Both the position numbers and the translations under genes were made by a program. Positions 6,308 to 10,941 of a DNA stretch of 10,941 bases are shown piece after piece. Numbering within the stretch: the stretch's first letter is position 1; every line of letters begins with the position of its first letter. A model generated the notes under the pieces. The model worked only from the letters and a program-made list of their open reading frames with translations. It was not told the origin of the DNA and ran no database searches. Origin of the DNA: an uncultured Prevotella sp. (GTDB lineage Bacteria > Bacteroidota > Bacteroidia > Bacteroidales > Bacteroidaceae); the NCBI GenBank assembly GCA_905210845.1, contig CAJLYG010000097.1:1-10941 (forward strand). The letters run 5' to 3'.

Positions 6308-7357
6308 ATGAAATACCGCATCATCATTTTCCTGTGTACCTTCATTTCGACTTACACATGGATGCAAGCAACCAACAAATATACATATCAACCGATATCT
6401 TGGAAACCACTCAGTTGTGACTCTGTGCTGAATATCAAGAATATTCAAGATATGAAGATTGTAGGCAACAACAAGTTGTATATAACCTATGAGTATCCTG
6501 GTAGCTTTGGAGATCAACTTCTGAAATGTTTTGCCATTGATTGGGGAAAGGGTGCCATGTCCTTTAAAAAGGAGTTTTTCAAACGCAAAAATGGAACACA
6601 CGTGTTCAACGTGCCTGTCACTTTTTGGGATCTTGAAGGAAACATGTTTGCTTATGAGCGCGATAATCCTTATTTGTATGCAATAAGTGGAGACACACTA
6701 AAACGAAATGGTCAATCTATCATCTCGCCGAAATCTATATGTCCTTACCGCCTTGTAATGGAAGCAAAATACCCCTTTGTGGACTCTCTTGGGCAGTATA
6801 TCTTTGTTGGCAGACAAGAAAAGAACGGCTTTCAAGCTATTCTTCGATCGATACCGTCTACTGATGGTGTAGGGAAAATAGAAGAAGTGAGCAAAATCAT
6901 TTATGATTCGAGGTATCCTTCATGGCTTGCCAACTATGGATCGTTAGCCTACAATCACAAAAACAATGTGGCAGTGTTTGCTTATCAATTGTTTCCTGCC
7001 ATTCAATTCTATAACCTTACAGATGGCACGTCTTTTAAATTTAGAAAAGGTAGAAACACTTTCAACCCCAAGACCCTAAAAGAAGGTGATGTTTGGGAGT
7101 CCAACCCCATCCATTTCAAGGCAATCACTGCCAATGACAAGTATATATATTGCTTATATTGGGGCATGACCGAACAGCAAGCCAAACATAACCAAAGGCG
7201 GCATTCTTTTGCTGGACAAATCGTTGTATTGCGCTGGGATGGCACTGTTTATAAGATCCTGACAACTCGCCGTAAAATCACATCTATTGCCGTTAGTGAA
7301 AGTGGAAACTACATCATAGGCTACGATGAGGGGAGGTTCTTCTTTTCTTCAATATAG
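6308..7357 (+). CDS. Secreted BF3164/TolB-like beta-propeller protein
   Basis: This 349-residue protein has a signal peptide (MKYRIIIFLCTFISTYTWMQA) and no convincing lipobox, whereas BF3164-type relatives are often lipoproteins. The body consists of repeated strands with blade-like turns. The closing part, KYIYCLYWGM (near 280-290), then GQIVVLRWDGTVYKI and ITSIAVSESGNYIIGY, matches the end of six-bladed BF3164/TolB-like propellers, where a 'W/F-DG-xP' strand precedes the last blade. Such proteins sit near GG-leader peptide and receptor genes in Bacteroidales and are thought to bind ligands outside the cytoplasm. The frame is intact and stops at TAG 7355-7357, with the next ATG starting at 7358. 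It is likely co-transcribed with the GLPGLI gene 65 nt upstream, as I see no good promoter in the gap. Confidence 0.65.
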   Translation: MKYRIIIFLCTFISTYTWMQATNKYTYQPISWKPLSCDSVLNIKNIQDMKIVGNNKLYITYEYPGSFGDQLLKCFAIDWGKGAMSFKKEFFKRKNGTHVFNVPVTFWDLEGNMFAYERDNPYLYAISGDTLKRNGQSIISPKSICPYRLVMEAKYPFVDSLGQYIFVGRQEKNGFQAILRSIPSTDGVGKIEEVSKIIYDSRYPSWLANYGSLAYNHKNNVAVFAYQLFPAIQFYNLTDGTSFKFRKGRNTFNPKTLKEGDVWESNPIHFKAITANDKYIYCLYWGMTEQQAKHNQRRHSFAGQIVVLRWDGTVYKILTTRRKITSIAVSESGNYIIGYDEGRFFFSSI

Positions 7358-7453
7358 ATGATGTCAAGATTTCCAAACTGCACGCAGTATGACTGTATGG
7401 ACTGCGGTCCTACTTGTATTAAAGATGAAGATGGACATTACGATGGCGAATAG
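7358..7453 (+). pseudogene. C39 bacteriocin-processing peptidase stump
   Basis: Thirty-one codons start immediately after the propeller stop codon. The peptide FPNCTQYDCMDCGPTC is the start of a C39 peptidase domain, whose consensus is 'FPhxxQxDxxDCGPTCLxMIAxxYG' with the catalytic Cys in DCGPTC. After that the match fails (IKDEDGHYDGE), a TAG follows at 7451, and the sequence runs into the convergent ATPase gene. The His and Asp of the triad and the whole membrane and ABC ATPase part of the transporter are gone. In intact relatives this domain cuts GG leaders and the transporter exports the peptide. It is the strongest hint that this locus once secreted a peptide. It cannot be catalytic as it stands. 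Confidence 0.65.
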
Positions 7454-7476
7454 CCATTTCGGTGGAAGAATAGTAA

Positions 7477-8877
7477 TTACTTTGGCAAATTGTTGAGAAC
7501 ATCTTCAGGAAACATCATCTCACAATCGGCTGTTGAAAGCGGTTGCTCACGGAGAAACAGAACGTAAACTATTTTCTTGCCTTTCGCAAACGGAGCATAT
7601 TTGACTTTCTCTTGCAATTGAGCCAGGAGGCGCTCGGCATGGTCCGCAGATTTCCACTTACACTCACCGACAAGTATAGTGTCCTGATCGTCCATTGACT
7701 CTGCAACGACATCGAACTCCAGCTCACGGTTGCCAACCGGAGTTTTCTTCCCATCCTTGAATAAAGGCACTTTTCCCCACCAGTGGGCTGCAACATTCCA
7801 GGTGTGACCAAATATATTGTTACCGGAGACAGCAATCTGACACATACGTTCCCAAATATGTCCCACATACTCGGCCATGTGGTTGTGAATATTTTTCAGA
7901 ACGACATCAGTTCTGTCTATTGAAAGTAATGGTCTGGCAGGAACAACGAACCTATAGTAGAAGTCAAGGAAAGGATCGTCTATCACATACAACGTCTTCT
8001 TAGACTTCTCTGCATCCTCTCCGAATGGCACTTCCTTGCGGACATAATGCATGGCTATAAGATTTTTCATCACAGGTGCCAGTTCTGACACTTTATGTCC
8101 GACAACATCAGCAATACGAGAAAACTTTGCGTTACCCTGGCCTATTGCTGTCATTATTGATATATAAGGAGCGATGACATTCGTATCGTCAAGAAACAGA
8201 GCCTCAGGCTCTTCTGCAAGTGCCCCATGCTCATCAAGAATAAGATTTTCCAAGGCATCGTCAAGAGAACTGTATTGCTCACGAAGAACCCAGTAACGTG
8301 GAACGCCACCCCAGACACTGTATTCTTCAATCACCTGTTTTGCAGTAAGATTAAGTGCATGCCACCAGTATTGGGCACGTATAGGACGGAGATTCATTTT
8401 CTCTGACGCACGGCCATAGAGCGGCTCCGAACCATCGAGGACAATCTTTTGCATCATACGCTGTGAAGAGCCACATATCAGGAGATTGTATCGCATGGCT
8501 CCACTGTCCACAATATTTTGAATGACAGACGGCAGCGATGAGTCTCTTTCTACAAGATAAGGGAATTCATCAAGCATTAGCGTTGCCCCTTCCTTGCATT
8601 GATTATTGAAAGCGCGTAAAAGTGAATCCCACGTGGAGTATGTAGGTTTATCGAAATCATTGTATGACAGAGCGACAGAAGCAGCAAGGCCAATCCTCTG
8701 TGTGGAGGATTCGCTTTTAGTTGCCTCATAATAAACATCTCCTTCTTTTAGAATTTTCTTTATCAGTCTGGACTTACCCAAACGTCTGCGCCCATAGACA
8801 ACCAGTAACTTGCCTTTGCAACCCTTTACAGCTATTTCCAAGCGGTCTAATTCCTTCTTCCTGTCGATAAAGTTCAT
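7477..8877 (-). CDS. AAA-family ATPase with C-terminal DUF234 (PD-(D/E)XK-like) domain
   Basis: This 466-residue cytoplasmic protein belongs to the archaeal-ATPase-like/DUF234 group that is abundant and often accessory in Bacteroidota. Walker A is GRRRLGKS (29-36). Walker B is TLMLDEF (99-105, Asp103-Glu104 with hydrophobic lead). A sensor-like LLICGSSQ lies at 132-139, and VWGGVPRYW at 188-196 is typical of the family. A winged-helix-like region covers about 235-285. The C-terminal DUF234 part has D389 in LEFDVV and E405/K407 in GECKW, the D...ExK spacing of PD-(D/E)XK nucleases. Start and length are normal and the promoter is 30 nt upstream. The cellular role is not established; related proteins are suspected in DNA handling or defence. 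It is convergent with the peptide locus and not part of it. Confidence 0.85.
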   Translation of the reverse strand: MNFIDRKKELDRLEIAVKGCKGKLLVVYGRRRLGKSRLIKKILKEGDVYYEATKSESSTQRIGLAASVALSYNDFDKPTYSTWDSLLRAFNNQCKEGATLMLDEFPYLVERDSSLPSVIQNIVDSGAMRYNLLICGSSQRMMQKIVLDGSEPLYGRASEKMNLRPIRAQYWWHALNLTAKQVIEEYSVWGGVPRYWVLREQYSSLDDALENLILDEHGALAEEPEALFLDDTNVIAPYISIMTAIGQGNAKFSRIADVVGHKVSELAPVMKNLIAMHYVRKEVPFGEDAEKSKKTLYVIDDPFLDFYYRFVVPARPLLSIDRTDVVLKNIHNHMAEYVGHIWERMCQIAVSGNNIFGHTWNVAAHWWGKVPLFKDGKKTPVGNRELEFDVVAESMDDQDTILVGECKWKSADHAERLLAQLQEKVKYAPFAKGKKIVYVLFLREQPLSTADCEMMFPEDVLNNLPK

Positions 8878-8906
8878 AAAATGTATGTTTTTTAAATACT
8901 ACTTTG

Positions 8907-8937
8907 CAAAGATAGTTCTTTGAGATGAATACACCAA
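8907..8937 (-). promoter_or_regulatory. Promoter of the DUF234 ATPase gene (TTG-N20-TATCTTTG)
   Basis: On the minus strand there is TTG at 8937-8935, a 20-nt spacer and TATCTTTG at 8914-8907. The ATG at 8877 follows a leader of roughly 25 nt. The rest of 8938-9146 is A+T-rich, and I see no gene or clear terminator there. Confidence 0.78.
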
Positions 8938-9146
8938 GAAATACATAAACTTTTTCAACCACCATTAAATATTAGTTTCATTCTCGTTTTGCAATATATA
9001 GAGCATCCAAGGAATGAGTTAGAAATAGTTAATTTTTATATCTCTACTATTAATGTTTTACAATAGAAATCGATGATATATACTTGAATTAAAGTGTTTT
9101 TCTCAAAATTGCATTTAAAGTTTTTTTTGTACCTTTTACATTGTAA

Positions 9147-9326
9147 CTAGTTGATAATCAAGCAACATTTTATTTTCACATGAAATGACTCATCCCACTT
9201 ATATGGATTGTTTTCCTCTGTTGAAATGGTTTGAAGACTGACCTCTTGATTAGAGCATGAAAAAACAAGAGTTAATGCAAGCATCATGGTTGAAGCCTGC
9301 AGAATAACAACTAAAAAGCGTTTCAT
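9147..9326 (-). CDS. Small lipoprotein, possibly truncated
   Basis: From the ATG at 9326 this encodes 59 residues. The N-terminus (MKRFLVVILQASTMMLALTLVFSC) is a lipoprotein signal with C24 as the likely lipidated residue. The mature part is only about 35 residues: polar SNQEVSLQTISTEENNPYKW, then a cysteine- and hydrophobic-rich tail. It begins 5 nt after the stop of the upstream lipoprotein gene, so the two form an operon. An upstream in-frame ATG at 9365 would lie inside that gene and precede the signal peptide, so I reject it. The mature length is short and the tail changes character after DESFH, so the gene may be a truncated remnant of a longer lipoprotein. Function is not recognised. 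Confidence 0.55.
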   Translation of the reverse strand: MKRFLVVILQASTMMLALTLVFSCSNQEVSLQTISTEENNPYKWDESFHVKIKCCLIIN

Positions 9327-9331
9327 AAATA

Positions 9332-10282
9332 TTATTTTATGTTTATCGTATTCTTTAAAGTACAAATTGCGCCATTCTTCATACTATATATATTAAAATA
9401 TAGAGGCCGAATGGGTTGTTGGTTAAAAATATTAAGTATATCTTCCTTTGTTAAGTATGAACGTTGTTGAACAATAGGTCTACACTGGTTGTCAAATGTG
9501 ATAATCAGTGCATTGCGTACAATACCATTGTTTTCTATTGAAACAGCTGTATTTATTCGTTCATCATCGTTATGGTTTTCTATCGCTGCTATGACATAAC
9601 ATATTTTCCCCAGAGTTATCGAATTAATACAGCCATAATGATTTTTCTCAACAGGATATACTGACAAAATGTTCTCTGTTTCATCTGCAAGGGAAAAATG
9701 TGCCATTACTTGATTCAAGCTATATACAATAAAGGATTGATATCGAAGCTGTATACTGTTGTTTTGTAGCCATAAGGAGTCTAATGAGATGCATTCTTTC
9801 CCTCCATACGCCAAACGAATCTCTTTCAGTGTATTAAAGCGATTTTGAGAAAAGGTGAATTGTTCATTTTGCTCAATATCATTCTCTTTCAATGACTTTA
9901 TAATCCTCAGTGTTCCTAACAGATTTGGAGTATAATTATACTCATAAAATTCTGTTCCATATGACAACATGGTCGAAACCTTATTATATTGAGGGTTTGG
10001 CAAAGAAGTAATATGTCGTGCTGAAGAGTTCTCTAAATCAACAACATTTCCAAGAAAACATTGTACGTAGTTTTCTTCAACAATAGGAATATCGTAAAGG
10101 TCAAAATTATACTGACTATGTTTTATAGTATCATTTTGAGAGATTGTACTGTCATTCTCATTGTGAAATATTTGCTTATTTGGTAATGGTTCGTCATTGC
10201 CACAAGCAAACAACATCATTGGTGTAAATATGTAGCAAAATGCATATTGTGCACCCTTCTTTATATAAGTGTATCTCTGCAT
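9332..10282 (-). CDS. Lipoprotein, possibly a truncated cholesterol-dependent-cytolysin-like protein
   Basis: The start at 10282 (316 residues) is chosen because the -7 box ends at 10305, so the longer frame opening at 10366 would begin upstream of the transcript. The N-terminus is a lipoprotein signal ending FTPMMLFAC, with Cys27 lipidated, followed by a polar linker. Weak but ordered resemblance to thiol-activated cytolysins: LGNVVDLENSSARHITSLP (near 77-95) where those have the YPGALL block; YQSFIVYSLNQVMAHFSL (near 181-198); LGKICYVIAAI (near 224-234) where they have YKQIFYTVSV; and RPLYFNIYSMKNGAICTLK (near 292-310) where they have the xPxVYISSVAYGRxVYxKLE block. The protein stops there, so the rest of domain 3 and membrane-binding domain 4 would be missing. 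It is first in an operon with the small lipoprotein. Otherwise it is a lipoprotein of unknown function. Confidence 0.6.
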   Translation of the reverse strand: MQRYTYIKKGAQYAFCYIFTPMMLFACGNDEPLPNKQIFHNENDSTISQNDTIKHSQYNFDLYDIPIVEENYVQCFLGNVVDLENSSARHITSLPNPQYNKVSTMLSYGTEFYEYNYTPNLLGTLRIIKSLKENDIEQNEQFTFSQNRFNTLKEIRLAYGGKECISLDSLWLQNNSIQLRYQSFIVYSLNQVMAHFSLADETENILSVYPVEKNHYGCINSITLGKICYVIAAIENHNDDERINTAVSIENNGIVRNALIITFDNQCRPIVQQRSYLTKEDILNIFNQQPIRPLYFNIYSMKNGAICTLKNTINIK

Positions 10283-10304
10283 AGTTTGGTATGTTTTGTA
10301 AGTG

Positions 10305-10335
10305 CAAAGGTAGCTTCTTATCAGTTGCCATACAA
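10305..10335 (-). promoter_or_regulatory. Promoter of the lipoprotein operon (TTG-N20-TACCTTTG)
   Basis: On the minus strand there is TTG at 10335-10333, a 20-nt spacer and TACCTTTG at 10312-10305. The predicted transcript starts near 10299, leaving about 17 nt before the ATG at 10282. This decides the start codon of the lipoprotein. Confidence 0.78.
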
Positions 10336-10368
10336 GCATTTTCAACGCAAAATAATATAACGCCATAT

Positions 10369-10388
10369 TAATTGATTTATATCAATTA
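10369..10388. repeat. Perfect 8-bp palindrome
   Basis: TAATTGAT, a TTAT spacer and ATCAATTA form a perfect inverted repeat 34 nt upstream of the lipoprotein promoter. It could be a regulator site or a cruciform; there is no T-run to suggest termination. Confidence 0.45.
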
Positions 10389-10428
10389 CAACAGTAGTAA
10401 ACCTATTTTGTTCAGCAAGTTTAAACTG

Positions 10429-10446
10429 CTATGGTCGTTACCATAG
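10429..10446. repeat. Perfect 7-bp inverted repeat
   Basis: CTATGGT, a CGTT spacer and ACCATAG form a perfect hairpin in the gap between the divergent lipoprotein operon and the last gene. It may be an operator or a small RNA hairpin. The rest of 10447-10617 shows no gene I can support. Confidence 0.45.
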
Positions 10447-10617
10447 GTGTCATAAATTAAATCTAAGTGCTCAGACTATCGGGGGAATCAAAACAGGCCT
10501 GGATAACATACATGACTTTTTGGAGCAAGTGTAGTTAGGAGAAAATGTCCTCATATAACTAACTTAAAACAGATTTTATGGCAAAAACAATAAATTTTAA
10601 AAATTTTGGCCAAATAA

Positions 10618-10649
10618 TTTGGAACTTATTACTATTTCCCCTATCTTTG
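10618..10649 (+). promoter_or_regulatory. Promoter of the window-end gene (TTTG-N20-TATCTTTG)
   Basis: TTTG at 10618-10621, exactly 20 nt, then TATCTTTG at 10642-10649: a full match to both Bacteroidota elements. Transcription would start near 10655, about 65 nt before the ATG at 10720. Confidence 0.8.
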
Positions 10650-10719
10650 CTGCATCTATCGCTGTCAGCGGATGTTAGCCGTTCGCTCAGGGAGAAAAAA
10701 CTTTTAAACACATATAATT

Positions 10720-10941
10720 ATGAAGATAAGTTTCCTCCTCTCAGTCATAGCGTTATCATTCAGTTTTTGCCCTTTGGCAAAAGCTCAGCGTCCCGGCGGA
10801 GTCGCCTCGTCGGAGGTATGGTTTCGGACAGTGCCGGCGACAAGTAATCTTCAGGGGTATTATTTATGGAAAGACTTTTCCGGTGATTCCGTGCGGAATT
10901 TGCTATATGACAGCCGTGGTGCTGCCTACGGCAAGGAGTTC
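10720..10941 (+). CDS. Secreted protein, N-terminal part only (runs off the window)
   Basis: Seventy-four codons are open to the window end. The start is MKISFLLSVIALSFSFCPLA, then KAQ: a type I signal peptide with cleavage after AQ or KA. The mature start RPGGVASSEVWFRTVP resembles the 'PGGV...LWF' opening of large Bacteroidota surface proteins, many of which are exported by the type IX system, but the domains that would prove this lie outside the window. It has a consensus promoter about 70 nt upstream and is divergent from the lipoprotein operon. A competing frame at 10578-10847 overlaps both this promoter and this start and is not real. Function is not recognised. Confidence 0.7.
   Translation, partial: MKISFLLSVIALSFSFCPLAKAQRPGGVASSEVWFRTVPATSNLQGYYLWKDFSGDSVRNLLYDSRGAAYGKEF

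Noticed and set aside
7443..7457. Short hairpin ATGGC/GCCAT between convergent genes, as a terminator
   Set aside because: The stem is only 5 bp and no T-run follows on either strand, so the evidence is too weak.
9332..10366. Longer start at 10366 for the lipoprotein
   Set aside because: The promoter -7 box at 10305-10312 would lie inside the coding region, and the lipoprotein signal would be buried about 50 residues in. The start at 10282 solves both.
10376..10534. Open stretch on the + strand ending in a protein-like sequence (LSAQTIGGIKTGLDN near 10463-10507)
   Set aside because: It has no start codon, spans two palindromes, and I recognise no family. It could be a relic of a gene's 3' end but this cannot be supported.
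10578..10847. 89-codon open frame on the + strand
   Set aside because: It contains a perfect promoter and overlaps, out of frame, the signal peptide of the real gene at 10720. Its translation has no recognisable features after residue 35.

Overview
The window looks like Bacteroidales chromosomal DNA, possibly Prevotella-like. The evidence is five good Bacteroidota-type promoters (-33 TTG/TTTG, about 20 nt, -7 TAnnTTTG), a GLPGLI-family protein, a BF3164/TolB-like propeller, a carboxypeptidase-D-plug outer-membrane receptor, and a Bacteroidales-style integrase relic. It is an accessory region with much gene decay: an integrase stump, a WYL-regulator remnant, an amber-interrupted receptor and a C39 peptidase stump lie among intact genes.

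Layout. 1-174: hairpin-rich leader with a candidate promoter. 175-1116 (+): secreted two-lobed retropepsin-like aspartic protease. 1138-1406 (+): decayed WYL regulator. 1423-2041 (-): HigB/HigA toxin-antitoxin pair with its own promoter, flanked by an inverted repeat. 2258-2546 (+): N-terminal relic of a tyrosine recombinase. 2615-5233 (+): receptor-like outer-membrane protein broken by one in-frame TAG. 5286-5408 (+): peptide segment resembling a Bacteroidales GG-type natural-product leader, in frame with the next gene. 5409-6242 (+): GLPGLI protein. 6308-7357 (+): secreted propeller protein. 7358-7453 (+): 31-codon stump of a C39 bacteriocin-processing peptidase. 7477-8877 (-): stand-alone AAA ATPase with a DUF234/PD-(D/E)XK-like C-terminus. 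9147-10282 (-): two-gene lipoprotein operon whose first product may be a truncated cholesterol-dependent-cytolysin-like protein. 10720 to the window end (+): start of a secreted protein with its own promoter.

How the genes fit together. The most interesting unit is 2615-7453: receptor, leader-like peptide, GLPGLI, propeller, C39 stump. A GG-type leader and a C39 peptidase are the two hallmarks of dedicated peptide export, in which the C39 domain of an ABC transporter cuts after the double glycine. Both survive only as fragments here, around three cell-envelope genes of the types found near such systems. I read this as the eroded remains of a peptide secretion/uptake locus in which GLPGLI and the propeller are still intact. 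The secreted aspartic protease may belong to the same system, but it is separated by mobile-element debris and the HigBA module. These functional links are inference; no database search was possible.
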